Program-made: the position numbers and the translations under genes
Shown here: one piece after another, positions 16,757-25,072 of the stretch
Layout: every line of letters begins with the position of its first letter
How positions within the stretch are numbered: position 1 is the stretch's first letter
The notes under the pieces: generated by a model
What the model was told of the DNA's origin: nothing
What the model saw: the letters and a program-made list of their open reading frames with translations, nothing else
Databases searched by the model: none
Source of the DNA: SPCO01 sp964579825
Lineage (GTDB): Bacteria; Chloroflexota; Limnocylindria; Limnocylindrales; CSP1-4
Reading direction: 5' to 3'
DNA length: 64,000 nt
Assembly: GCA_964579825.1 (NCBI GenBank)
Contig: CAZOHT010000010.1
Location: 1 to 64,000 of the forward strand

Positions 16757-18051
16757 GCGGCCACCTCGCCCATCTCGCCCATCTCGCCCATCTCGCCGAG
16801 ACCGAGGCGCTCGGCCACCTCGAACCCGGACCGACAGCCATCCTCGTGGAAGCCGTAGCCCAGGTGCGCCCCCGCATAGTAGGTCCCCCGGTGACCCTGC
16901 AGGCCGCGGATCGACGCCTGCGCTTCGAGCGATCGGAACGTGTAGAGCGGGTGGCTGAAGGCGCGGGCGAGGATCACGTGCTCGTCGCGCACCAGGTCGC
17001 CCGGGTTGACCGAGACGAAGTAGTCCGTGTCGCCCGGCAGGGCCTGGAGGCGGTTCATGTGATAGGTCATCGTCACCGCGGCGCCGGGCGGATCGCAGGC
17101 GGCCTGGTCCACGTTCCACGAGGACCACGCCGCCCGATGGTGCGGCATGACCCGGGGGTCCGTGTGCAGCACGACCTGGTTGCGGTTGTAGTCGAAGCCA
17201 CCCAGCGCCGACGTCTCTGCGCGATCCGCATCCGCGAGGAGGGCCAGCGCGTCGTCGGCATGGGTCGCGAGGACGACGGCGTCGAAGCGTTCCTGGCGGC
17301 CTCGTGCCGTTCGGACGGTCGCGCCGCCGGGCGTGTCGCGAGTGACCGCCACGACCGGGTCGTCGGAACGGACGGTCCCGGCCGGGAGCGTGGCGATCAG
17401 CCGGTCCACGTACGTGCGCGAGCCGCCGGTCACGGTCCGCCACGGGAGCGCGCGACCGAGCCCGATGAGTCCATGGTTGTCGAGGAATCGCAGGAGGTAG
17501 TCGACCGGGTACTCAAGGGTCCGACCGGGAGCCGTGGACCAGACCGCGGCCGTGATCGGGATGAGGAAGTGGTCGCGGAATGCCGGGCCGAACCGCCGAT
17601 CCGCGAGGTACTGGCCGAGGGTCATCCCGGTGGGCTCAGGCGCGTCCAGGATGGCCCGGGCATCGCCGTAGAAGCGGAGGATGTCCGGAAAGAGGCGCAG
17701 GTAGGCGGGGCTCGCGAGCAGGCTCGGCTGGGCGAGGAACCCGCGGACCCCGCGCGAGCCGAACTCCACGCGGCACGACCGACAAGCCGAGGCGAACGAC
17801 ATGTCGCTGGGCTGGGTCTCCACGCCCAGCTCGTCGAACAGGCCGACGAGGCGCGGGTAGGTCGGCTCGTTGTAGACGATGAACCCGGTGTCGACGTTGA
17901 TCGGTCCGGCCGGTGAGCCGACCTCCACCGTCGCGACGTGACCGCCAGGCACCGACTCGCCTTCGTGGAGCGTGACCTCGTGCCCGTTTCGGTGGAGCGC
18001 ATACGTCGCGGTCAGTCCGCTGACGCCGGCCCCGATGACCGCGACCTTCAT
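16753..18051 (-). CDS. FAD-dependent amine-oxidase-like oxidoreductase
   Basis: A 432-residue flavoprotein. The Rossmann dinucleotide site is MKVAVIGAGVSGLTATYALH, with the ATG at 18051 placing it exactly at the N-terminus. GFIVYNEPTYPRLVGLFDELG is typical of the NAD(P)-binding amine-oxidase-like proteins that accompany DUF1365 and Cfa. It lacks the aromatic cage of true amine oxidases as far as I can judge. It is expected to oxidise or desaturate an acyl chain or lipid intermediate. The C-terminus has a striking tandem GEMGEMGEMGE repeat just before the stop. Both ends overlap neighbouring genes by four bases. Confidence 0.9.
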   Translation of the reverse strand: MKVAVIGAGVSGLTATYALHRNGHEVTLHEGESVPGGHVATVEVGSPAGPINVDTGFIVYNEPTYPRLVGLFDELGVETQPSDMSFASACRSCRVEFGSRGVRGFLAQPSLLASPAYLRLFPDILRFYGDARAILDAPEPTGMTLGQYLADRRFGPAFRDHFLIPITAAVWSTAPGRTLEYPVDYLLRFLDNHGLIGLGRALPWRTVTGGSRTYVDRLIATLPAGTVRSDDPVVAVTRDTPGGATVRTARGRQERFDAVVLATHADDALALLADADRAETSALGGFDYNRNQVVLHTDPRVMPHHRAAWSSWNVDQAACDPPGAAVTMTYHMNRLQALPGDTDYFVSVNPGDLVRDEHVILARAFSHPLYTFRSLEAQASIRGLQGHRGTYYAGAHLGYGFHEDGCRSGFEVAERLGLGEMGEMGEMGEVAA

Positions 18052-18524
18052 GCGGACGTCTCCGCCGCCGGCACGGTGGCCTTCGCGGCGGCGCGCTCGT
18101 CGAGCGCGCGCTGCATGCCACCGAGGGCGTCCTTGGCGATCTTCTCGAAGGCGCCACCGACGAAGGGCTGGACCAGGCGCATCCAGCCACCAAGGGCGAT
18201 GTCGGCGGTGTAGTCGATGGCCGTGCCGGTCGGCGTCCGCTCGAAGCGGATGTCGTCCACCGCGGAGACCCCGGATCCCTCGCCGGTCAGGACGACGCGC
18301 GTCGGCGGCTCGAAGGTCGTGACGCGGTACTCCATCGGCGCGACCTTGCCGCGCATGCGGACGCCCAGTCGGTAGGCGGACCCCAGGGCGACGGGGCCGG
18401 GCTGGACCGCCTCGGACGTCGCCACGCCGGGGTCCCAGCGGCTCGAATTCGAGAAGTCGGCGATGAATGCGAACGCGTCCTCGATGGGCAGCGTCGTCTC
18501 GATGCGCTCGTGTAGCTTGGTCAT
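18048..18524 (-). CDS. SRPBCC family protein (polyketide-cyclase-like)
   Basis: A 158-residue START-fold protein beginning MTKLHERIETTLPIEDAFAF and containing NSSRWDPGV and YRVTTFEPPTRVVLTGEGSG. These proteins bind lipids or other hydrophobic ligands. It is the first gene of the operon with the FAD protein, DUF1365 and Cfa, and overlaps the FAD gene by four bases, so it may deliver or hold an acyl substrate. ATG 18524 has GGAG upstream; an in-frame ATG 27 bases earlier is a less likely start. It is divergent from the SDR gene across only 58 bp. Confidence 0.85.
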   Translation of the reverse strand: MTKLHERIETTLPIEDAFAFIADFSNSSRWDPGVATSEAVQPGPVALGSAYRLGVRMRGKVAPMEYRVTTFEPPTRVVLTGEGSGVSAVDDIRFERTPTGTAIDYTADIALGGWMRLVQPFVGGAFEKIAKDALGGMQRALDERAAAKATVPAAETSA

Positions 18525-18582
18525 GGCTCGCTCCAGCTCGGGGCCGGTCATCCAAGCGGGCAGGTGGCCCGAAAGGACTGGC

Positions 18583-19572
18583 GTGGATCTACCTTCGTTG
18601 ATCGATGACGCACTCGAAGTGACCGTCGTCGGGAGCTTCTCCCGGGTCGGCTTCAAGGTCCGTCGACAGGTATTCGGATGGACCGCACCGGCGGATGGGT
18701 CGCTCACCGGGCGGACCGCGCTGGTGACCGGTCCGACGTCCGGCCTGGGCCGGGAGACGGCCGGAGCACTGGCCGCGCTGGGTGCGCGGGTCGTGCTGGT
18801 CGGTCGGAGCGAGGCGAAGCTCGCGAGCGTCCGCGAGACCCTGATCGCCGAGCACGGCGAGGACCGGTTCCCGGCCATCGTGGCCGACATGGGCTCGCTG
18901 GCGTCCGTGCGGGCTGCCGTCGAGCAGGTCCTCGCGACCGAGTCGCGACTGGACGTCCTCATCGACAACGCCGGCGCCATCTATCCGGAACGAACGGTTG
19001 GCCCGGACGGCATCGAGGCCACGATGGCGATCATGGCCGTCAACCCGTTCGTGCTGATCTCCGGGCTGCTGCCGCTGATGGAGCGATCGGGCGACGCCCG
19101 GGTGGTCACCGTCACGTCCGGCGGCATGTACACCCAGGCACTCGACCTGGACGACCTCCAGTGGGCGACGGGCGAGTACTCCGGTCCGCGCGCCTACGCC
19201 CGCGTGAAGCGGATGCAGGTCGCGCTCGTCCGGGAGCGGGCTCGACGGTTGCGCGCGGCCGGGCGTACCGGCGTCCGGATCAACGCCATGCACCCGGGCT
19301 GGGCGGACACGCCCGGCCTCGCCGAGCAGTTGCCCGCCTTCTATGACGCGATGCGGCCGATCCTCCGCTCCCCCGCCGAAGGGGCGGACACCATCCTCTG
19401 GCTGGCCACGGACCCGACGGCGGGCTCGATCGGCGGCCAGGTGTTCCTGGACCGCCGACCACGTCCCTTCGATCGTCTGCCGTCGACGCGGCTGACGGCC
19501 GCCGACCGGGCGCGCCTCTGGGACATCGTCGTCGGGCTGACCGGCGATCCGGATCCGATCGCCGGGCGCTGA
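18583..19572 (+). CDS. Short-chain dehydrogenase/reductase (DHRS12-like)
   Basis: A 329-residue SDR. The NAD(P) site is TGPTSGLGRE, the structural NAG is in LIDNAGAIYPE, and the catalytic residues are Ser in VTVTSGGMYTQ and Tyr/Lys in AYARVKRM. The N-terminal extension (ALEVTVVGSFSRVGFKVRRQVFGW) is typical of the DHRS12-like subgroup, which often sits beside DUF1365/cfa operons. The GTG start has GAAAGGA upstream and gives the family N-terminus. Its divergent position relative to the lipid-modification operon suggests a related ketone or alcohol step on the lipid. Confidence 0.88.
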   Translation: MDLPSLIDDALEVTVVGSFSRVGFKVRRQVFGWTAPADGSLTGRTALVTGPTSGLGRETAGALAALGARVVLVGRSEAKLASVRETLIAEHGEDRFPAIVADMGSLASVRAAVEQVLATESRLDVLIDNAGAIYPERTVGPDGIEATMAIMAVNPFVLISGLLPLMERSGDARVVTVTSGGMYTQALDLDDLQWATGEYSGPRAYARVKRMQVALVRERARRLRAAGRTGVRINAMHPGWADTPGLAEQLPAFYDAMRPILRSPAEGADTILWLATDPTAGSIGGQVFLDRRPRPFDRLPSTRLTAADRARLWDIVVGLTGDPDPIAGR

Positions 19573-19581
19573 CCGACCCGA

Positions 19582-20694
19582 CTAGCGCGCGGCGCCTCGA
19601 GCCGCCGCGGTGAGGGCGGCCAGTCCACCGGCAAGCTCGTCGGGTGTGGGCCAGCCAAAGCCGAGCCGGAAGTGGCGTCGCGACTGGTCGAACCAGTGGC
19701 CGGGACCCACCACCGTCCCGTAGTCGTCGAGCAGGATCCTGTAGAACTCGTCGACGTCGACGTCGACGCCGTCCCGGAAGCGAGGGAAGCCCACGACGCC
19801 GCCGGCGGGCTCCACCCACTCGAAGTCGTCCTGGCCGGCCATCCATGCGCGGGTCGTCGTCAGCGCGACCTGGATCGCGCCACGGATCGTCGCCAGCCGG
19901 GCGTCGCGACGGGCCATCGCGACCTCGGCGATCGCCTCGTCGACGACGGAGTTCGTGATGAGGATCTGTTCCTTGGCCGCGAGGAACCGCTCCATCAGTG
20001 GCCGGTCCCGGGTCACGAGCCAGCCGATGCGGATGCCCGGCAACCCGTCCGCCTTCGACAGCGACGAGACGCTGATGGCCCGCGCCGAGAGCGAGGCGGC
20101 CAGGGGCCGGGCACCACCGAACGTCATCTCGCGGTACGTCTCGTCGACGAGCAGCCTGGCCTGCGGGTGCGCCTCGACCAGGTCGACGATGGTGCGGACC
20201 GTGCCTTCCGGCATGACCTGGCCGGTCGGATTGTGCGGATCCGTCATTGACACGAGGGTCGTCCGCGGCGTGAGCATGGCGGCGATCCGAGTCGGATCGA
20301 CCGCCCAGCCGTCCTCGTAGGTCAGGTCCACGTAGCTGATGTCCGCACCGATCGCCCGCGGCGTCTCCAGGTTGGTGGCGTAGTTCGGTCGCGCGACGAT
20401 GAGGTGGTCGCCGGGCCGGAGCAGTGACGTCGAGATGATGAAGAGGGCCGCCGCCGCGCCCGGCGTCACGAGCACGTCCTCGGGCGTGAGACCCGCACCC
20501 CCGGCGGCGATCGCGGCCCGCAGTCCCGGCCGGCCCATGTGGTCGCCGTACATCAGGACGAGGTCGTCCAACGACACGTCCAGGTCGCGCAATGGCGTGT
20601 CGGGCACGGAACTCTCGGCCAGGTTGAAGCGGATCCGGTCGTAGCCGAACTGCTCGGGCGATTCGGCCTCGATGGCCATCCGGCGGTAGTCCAT
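19582..20694 (-). CDS. Aminotransferase class I/II family protein
   Basis: A 370-residue fold-type I PLP enzyme. ARPNYATNLETPRAIGADI, the Asn-containing MTDPHNPTGQVMP, LLVDETYREMTFG (PLP Asp/Tyr) and the Schiff-base lysine in SVSSLSKADGLPGIRIGW are all present. The C-terminal small domain carries the carboxylate-binding Arg in RRHFRLGFG. Substrate is uncertain; the compact N-terminus (FNLAESSVPDTPL) resembles enzymes annotated as capreomycidine synthase-like or aspartate-type. It converges on the SDR gene and is divergent from the ArsR gene. Confidence 0.87.
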   Translation of the reverse strand: MDYRRMAIEAESPEQFGYDRIRFNLAESSVPDTPLRDLDVSLDDLVLMYGDHMGRPGLRAAIAAGGAGLTPEDVLVTPGAAAALFIISTSLLRPGDHLIVARPNYATNLETPRAIGADISYVDLTYEDGWAVDPTRIAAMLTPRTTLVSMTDPHNPTGQVMPEGTVRTIVDLVEAHPQARLLVDETYREMTFGGARPLAASLSARAISVSSLSKADGLPGIRIGWLVTRDRPLMERFLAAKEQILITNSVVDEAIAEVAMARRDARLATIRGAIQVALTTTRAWMAGQDDFEWVEPAGGVVGFPRFRDGVDVDVDEFYRILLDDYGTVVGPGHWFDQSRRHFRLGFGWPTPDELAGGLAALTAAARGAAR

Positions 20695-20720
20695 GACGAG
20701 AGGATAGGGCGAGGCTACAG

Positions 20721-20736
20721 ATGAATATCCGTTCAT
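20721..20736. promoter_or_regulatory. ArsR-type operator (ATGAA-N6-TTCAT)
   Basis: ATGAATATCCGTTCAT is an AT-rich palindrome within very GC-rich DNA. It lies between the aminotransferase start and the ArsR gene and matches the TGAA-N6-TTCA core of ArsR/SmtB operators. It would autoregulate the ArsR-SulP unit and possibly the divergent aminotransferase. An in-frame ATG at 20735 falls inside it, so translation more likely starts at 20774. Confidence 0.6.
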
Positions 20737-20773
20737 GTGCGAAACTACGCACTTCCCGCTGCAGGAGCGACCG

Positions 20774-21121
20774 ATGCCCGTCCCGCTGTACCAGGCCAAG
20801 GCCGAATTCTTTCGCACGCTCGGACACCCGGCGCGGATCCGCGTGCTGGAGCTGCTGAGCGAGCGAGACCACGCCGTGCACGAGCTCCTCGACCAGATCG
20901 AGATCGAGCCGAGCAACCTGTCCCAGCAGCTGGCCGTCCTGCGTCGTGCCGGGCTCGTCGCGCAGCACCGGGATGGCGGCGAGGTCGTCTACTCGATCAG
21001 CGTCCCCGAAGTCCGCGACCTGTTGCTCGCCGCGCGCACGATCCTGCTCGGGCTGATCGCGGACCAGGACGATCTGAAGGCGCAGCTGCGGGCACCCGTC
21101 AACGAGGTGGCCTCGCGTTGA
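20774..21121 (+). CDS. ArsR-family transcriptional regulator
   Basis: A 115-residue winged-helix protein: PLYQAKAEFFRTLGHPARIRV is helix 1-2, VHELLDQIEIEPSNLSQQLAV the recognition helix, and HRDGGEVVYSIS the wing. There is no CxC metal site. The ATG is preceded by GCAGGAGCG. It is coupled by a TTGA overlap to a SulP transporter gene, a recurrent pairing in actinobacteria and relatives. It probably represses the transporter in response to an unknown signal. Confidence 0.88.
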   Translation: MPVPLYQAKAEFFRTLGHPARIRVLELLSERDHAVHELLDQIEIEPSNLSQQLAVLRRAGLVAQHRDGGEVVYSISVPEVRDLLLAARTILLGLIADQDDLKAQLRAPVNEVASR

Positions 21122-22802
21122 GTGACGGCATCGCGACCACCGCGCTCGACGGCGCCGATGCCGCGTTCGAGACGGCCGTCCGACGGGCACGGGCGCTCGC
21201 CCCTCGGCGGGCCGACCTCGACGCGGCCCGGCGGCAGCCCAGGCGAGACATCCTGGCCGGCATCACGGTCGCGGTCGTCGCCCTCCCGCTCGCCCTGGCG
21301 TTCGGGATCACGTCCGGGCTTGGGGCGGAAGCCGGCCTCGTCACCGCCGTGATCGCGGGGGTCCTCGCCGCGGTCTTCGGTGGCAGCAACCTGCAGATCA
21401 GCGGCCCGACCGGTGCGATGACCGTCGTCCTCGTCCCGATCGTCGCGGAGTTCGGGGCCGATGGGGTCCTGGTCGTCGGCCTCCTGGCCGGCGGGATGCT
21501 CATCGGTCTCGCCTTCGCCGGCGCCGGACGCTACATGCAGTACGTCCCGCTCCCGGTCGTCGAGGGCTTCACCGTGGGCATCGCGGTGATCATCGCCCTG
21601 CAACAGCTCCCGGCCGCGTTTGGCGTCTCCGTGCCGACCGGCGAGACGGTCCTGGCGACGGCCGCCGAGGCGCTGGCCGCCTGGGTCGCGTCACCGGCAT
21701 GGGCTTCCCTGCTGATCACCGGCGTGGTGGCCGGCACGATGCTCACGGCCGCTCGGCTGCGACCGGGCCTGCCCGTGTCACTGGTCGCCGTCATCGCGGT
21801 GACCCTGATCGTGGCCGCCGCTCAGCTCCCGGTGGCGACCATCGGGCCGATCCCGGCCGGACTCCCGTCGCCGGCCCTGCCCGGCCTCCAGCCCGGGCAG
21901 GTGGGCAAGCTGTTGCTGCCGGCCGTGGCCGTCGCGGCCCTCGCCGCCCTCGAGAGCCTCATGTCGGCGACCGTGGCGGACGGGATGACGATCGGCGAAC
22001 GCCACGACTCGGATCGGGAACTGTTCGGACAGGGCATCGCGAACCTCGCGGTCCCGTTCTTCGGCGGGATCCCGGCGACCGCCGCCATCGCCCGCACGGC
22101 CGTCAACGTCCGGTCCGGCGCCCGCTCCCGGCTCGCCGCCGTCACCCAGTCGGCGGCGCTGCTCCTGGTGATCCTGCTTGCGTCGCAGTGGGTCGCCTGG
22201 ATCCCGCTCGCCGCGCTCGCCGGCGTCCTCGTCGCGACGGCCATCCAGATGGTCGAGGTCTCGAGCCTGAGCGCGCTCCTGCGGGCGACCCGCGGCGACG
22301 CCGCGGTGCTCGTCATCACGGCGGCGGCCACCATCGCCCTGGACCTGGTCACCGCGGTGATCCTCGGGTTCATCGTCGCCGGCGCGTTCGCGCTCCAGCA
22401 GATGGCTCGGTCGGCACGGCTGGACGAGATCTCTCTGGACGACGGGGACCACGCCGACGAGGAGCAGGCCCTCATCGACGAGCACATCGTCGCGTACCGC
22501 CTGGACGGGCCACTGTTCTTCGGGGCCGCCCATGCGTTCCTGCTCGAGGTCTCGGAAGTCAGCGACGTCCGGGTCGTCGTCCTGCGGATGTCGCGCGTGG
22601 CCTCACTGGATGCGACCGGCGCATCCGTCCTCGCCGACACGATCAAGCGGCTGGAGGCCCGGGGCGTGACGGTCCTGCTGTCGGGCGTCCGCGCCGCCCA
22701 CGCGCCGATCCTCACGAGGCTCGGTGTCTACGACGAGTTGGCCCATGAGCGGCACGTCTTCGAGACCACGCCGGACGCGATCGAGCACGCCCGCAAGCAC
22801 GC
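21118..22802 (+). CDS. SulP family anion transporter with STAS domain, 3' partial
   Basis: About 560 residues are visible before the N gap. The SulP domain begins RRDILAGITVAVVALPLALAFG, with the conserved GLVTAVIAGVLAAVFGGSN and ISGPTGAM, and has about ten to twelve membrane helices. A STAS domain follows (DGPLFFGAAHAFLLEV, then VVLRMSRVASLDATGASVL), and the frame runs into the gap just after its final helix (TPDAIEHARKH), so only a short tail is missing. Start is TTG 21118, overlapping the ArsR stop. Members carry sulfate, bicarbonate or other anions. The specificity here is unknown. Confidence 0.92.
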
Positions 22803-22902
22803 NNNNNNNNNNNNNNNNNNNNNNNNNNNNNNNNNNNNNNNNNNNNNNNNNNNNNNNNNNNNNNNNNNNNNNNNNNNNNNNNNNNNNNNNNNNNNNNNNN
22901 NN
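22803..22902. other. Scaffold gap (100 N)
   Basis: The flanks share no overlap that I can see, so unlike the first gap this one probably hides real sequence. It truncates the SulP gene on the left and a minus-strand membrane gene on the right. Any reading frame drawn across it is meaningless. Confidence 0.95.
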
Positions 22903-23014
22903 CCTCGAACGCGAAGAACAGGCCGAGCGCGAACGCCGCCGGATGACGCCGGTGCCAGGCGACGTCCCTCTGGCTCGCCAGGTACGGCGTCGCGGGCAGG
23001 GACGACTCGCCCAT
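22903..23014 (-). CDS. N-terminal fragment of a membrane protein, cut by the gap
   Basis: ATG 23014 follows GGAGGTGTTCGATCC, a strong ribosome-binding site. It encodes 37 residues before the Ns: MGESSLPATPYLASQ, then HRRHPAAFALGLFFAFE. The last part begins a membrane helix after a basic stretch, as in a cytoplasmic-in orientation. It runs toward the SulP gene. Family not recognisable. Confidence 0.55.
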
Positions 23015-23145
23015 GGATCGAACACCTCCGGGACGATCGTCTCGCCGCGGGTCGATCCGCGCCAAGGGCACTTGGTCGTCCCAGGAGCGGTCCGAACGTC
23101 ACGGACCGGTGCCGGACGCCCGACCCGATGTGGCACCATCGTCCG

Positions 23146-24783
23146 ATGCCGAACAGCGAGCGCGCCGGTCTCCCCGCGGATCCCACCCAGCTGGTCGACC
23201 TCGATCGGCTGATCGGCGCGTTCCACGACGTCATCCCCGACCCCACGGACCCCACGCAGCGCGTCGCCTTCGGGACCTCCGGGCATCGCGGATCATCGCT
23301 GAACGGCGCGTTCAACGAGGCCCATATCGTCGCGATGAGCGAGGCGATCTGCCGCTACCGCGCTTCGCAGGGCACGGACGGCCCGCTGTTCGTCGGCCGC
23401 GACACGCACGGGTTGTCCGAGCCGGCCTTCGAGACGACGCTCGAGGTCCTCGCGGCGAACGGCGTGGACATCCGGGTGGACGCCGCCGATGGCTACACGC
23501 CGACGCCGGTCGTCTCGCACGCCATCCTGACCTGGAACCACGGGCGGACGGACCATCTTGCCGACGGCATCGTCATCACGCCATCCCACAACCCGCCGGA
23601 AGACGGCGGGTTCAAGTACGACCCGCCGAACGGTGGACCCGCGGATACGGACATCACGGGCGTCATCCAGGCCGAGGCGAACCGGCTGCTCGAGTCAGGG
23701 TGGGAGTCGGTCCGACGCACGCCCTTCGCCCAGGCGCGCCTCGTCGCGACCGCCCACGACTACGTCTCGAGCTACGTCGGCGACCTGGAGCACGTCATCG
23801 ACATGGCGGCGATCGCCGGGTCCGGACTGCGCCTCGGCGTCGACCCCCTTGGCGGCGCCAGCGTCGCCTACTGGCCCGCCATCGCCGAACACTACGGGCT
23901 GGACCTGACCGTCACGAACGACCGCGTGGACCCGCAGTTCGGGTTCATGACCTGCGACTGGGACGGGCGGATCCGGATGGACCCGTCATCGCCGTTTGCG
24001 ATGGCGCGCCTCGTCGAGTTGCGCGACCGGTTCGATGTCGCCTTCGGCAACGACGCCGACGCGGACCGGCACGGGATCGTCACACCCGGTGTCGGGCTGC
24101 TGAACCCGAACCACTTCCTGTCGGCTGCCGTGACGTACCTGTTCGCCGGCGGTCGCGACTGGGGTCCAGACGTGGCGGTCGGCAAGACCCTGGTCTCGAG
24201 CGGCATGCTCGATCGCGTCGCCCACGACCTCAAGCGCCGGCTGCTGGAGGTCCCGGTCGGGTTCAAGTGGTTCGTGCCGGGGCTGCTGGACGGGACGGTC
24301 GGGTTCGCCGGCGAGGAAAGTGCCGGGGCCTCGTTCCTGCGCCGGGACGGCACGACGTGGACGACCGACAAGGACGGCATCATCGCGTGCCTGCTCGCCG
24401 CGGAACTGACCGCCAGGTCCGGGCGCGACCCGGGCGAGGCGTACCGCGAACTGGAGGACCGGTTCGGGGCACCGGCCTACAAGCGCATCGATGCGCCGGC
24501 CACGCCGGATCAGAAGGCGATCCTGGCGAAGCTCTCGCCGGAGCAGGTGTCCGCCACGGAGCTGGCGGGCGAATCGGTGACCGGGATCCTGACCACGGCC
24601 CCCGGCAACGGCGCCTCCATCGGCGGACTCAAGGTCACCACCGAGCACGGCTGGTTCGCGGCGCGACCGTCCGGGACCGAGAACGTCTACAAGATCTACG
24701 CCGAGAGCTTCCTGAGCGAGGAGCACCTCGTGCGCATCATCGAGGAAGCCCAGGCCGTCGTCGGGCGAGCGCTCCAGGGCTAG
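23146..24783 (+). CDS. pgm: Phosphoglucomutase, alpha-D-glucose phosphate-specific
   Basis: Interconverts glucose 1-phosphate and glucose 6-phosphate. At 545 aa it has the length of the E. coli Pgm type. The substrate-contact GTSGHRGSSLNGAF comes first. The phosphoserine is in VITPSHNPPEDGGFKYDPPN, the Mg-binding loop is NDADADRHGI, the sugar-binding loop is GFAGEESAGASFLRRDG, and the phosphate-binding loop is ARPSGTENVYKIYAES. All four catalytic regions are intact. It links glycogen turnover (glgX lies 3 kb away) to sugar-nucleotide supply for the polysaccharide genes at 43-63 kb. Confidence 0.96.
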   Translation: MPNSERAGLPADPTQLVDLDRLIGAFHDVIPDPTDPTQRVAFGTSGHRGSSLNGAFNEAHIVAMSEAICRYRASQGTDGPLFVGRDTHGLSEPAFETTLEVLAANGVDIRVDAADGYTPTPVVSHAILTWNHGRTDHLADGIVITPSHNPPEDGGFKYDPPNGGPADTDITGVIQAEANRLLESGWESVRRTPFAQARLVATAHDYVSSYVGDLEHVIDMAAIAGSGLRLGVDPLGGASVAYWPAIAEHYGLDLTVTNDRVDPQFGFMTCDWDGRIRMDPSSPFAMARLVELRDRFDVAFGNDADADRHGIVTPGVGLLNPNHFLSAAVTYLFAGGRDWGPDVAVGKTLVSSGMLDRVAHDLKRRLLEVPVGFKWFVPGLLDGTVGFAGEESAGASFLRRDGTTWTTDKDGIIACLLAAELTARSGRDPGEAYRELEDRFGAPAYKRIDAPATPDQKAILAKLSPEQVSATELAGESVTGILTTAPGNGASIGGLKVTTEHGWFAARPSGTENVYKIYAESFLSEEHLVRIIEEAQAVVGRALQG

Positions 24784-25019
24784 CCGAACGAGGCGACGAT
24801 CGCGTCCAGCTCCTCATCGGTGGGCTCCACGACGATGATTCCGGAGGGCGTCACGACGACCGGCGTCGCGTAGAAGCCGGCGCCATGGACCATGGCGCGC
24901 GCGGTCTCGTCCTCGTCCACCCGCACGTACCGGAACGGCACCCCGGCTCGCTCGAGATGCTCGCGGGCGCGCGTCGTGTCCTCACAGGTATCCCGGCCAT
25001 AGACAGGTATCCCGGCCAT
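24780..25019 (-). CDS. Glutaredoxin-like protein, start region altered by a 19-bp duplication
   Basis: A 79-residue thioredoxin-fold protein. The active site is YGRDTCEDTTRA (Cys12, CEDT, so monothiol-like), followed by GVPFRYVRVDEDE and the cis-Pro strand GFYATPVVVTPSG. The ATG at 25019 arises only inside the second copy of a tandem 19-bp repeat. The ancestral start was probably GTG 25065, reading (V)TDPIALEPAEVVLVYGRDTC before entering the duplication and shifting frame. The present frame may still give a shortened protein starting MAGIPVYGRD, with most of the first beta strand lost, or the gene may be inactivated. Its stop overlaps the pgm stop. Confidence 0.7.
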   Translation of the reverse strand: MAGIPVYGRDTCEDTTRAREHLERAGVPFRYVRVDEDETARAMVHGAGFYATPVVVTPSGIIVVEPTDEELDAIVASFG

Positions 25020-25021
25020 AG
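24984..25021 (+). repeat. Exact 19-bp tandem duplication in the glutaredoxin gene
   Basis: ACAGGTATCCCGGCCATAG occurs twice head to tail (24984-25002 and 25003-25021). On the minus strand each copy encodes YGRDTC or MAGIPV depending on frame. Nineteen is not a multiple of three, so the insertion shifts the frame exactly at the active-site codons. Confidence 0.95.
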
Positions 25022-25072
25022 ACCAGGACGACCTCGGCCGGCTCGAGGGCGATGGGGTCCGTCACGATCCGG

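Noticed and set aside
22803..22902. Second false gap like the first
   Set aside because: The flanking sequences do not repeat each other, and two different genes are truncated at its edges, so real sequence is probably missing.
20737..24783. A single open frame of over 1300 codons running from the ArsR region through SulP and the N gap into phosphoglucomutase
   Set aside because: Ns are not sequence evidence. It joins three distinct proteins with their own starts and families, so it is an artefact of reading through the gap.
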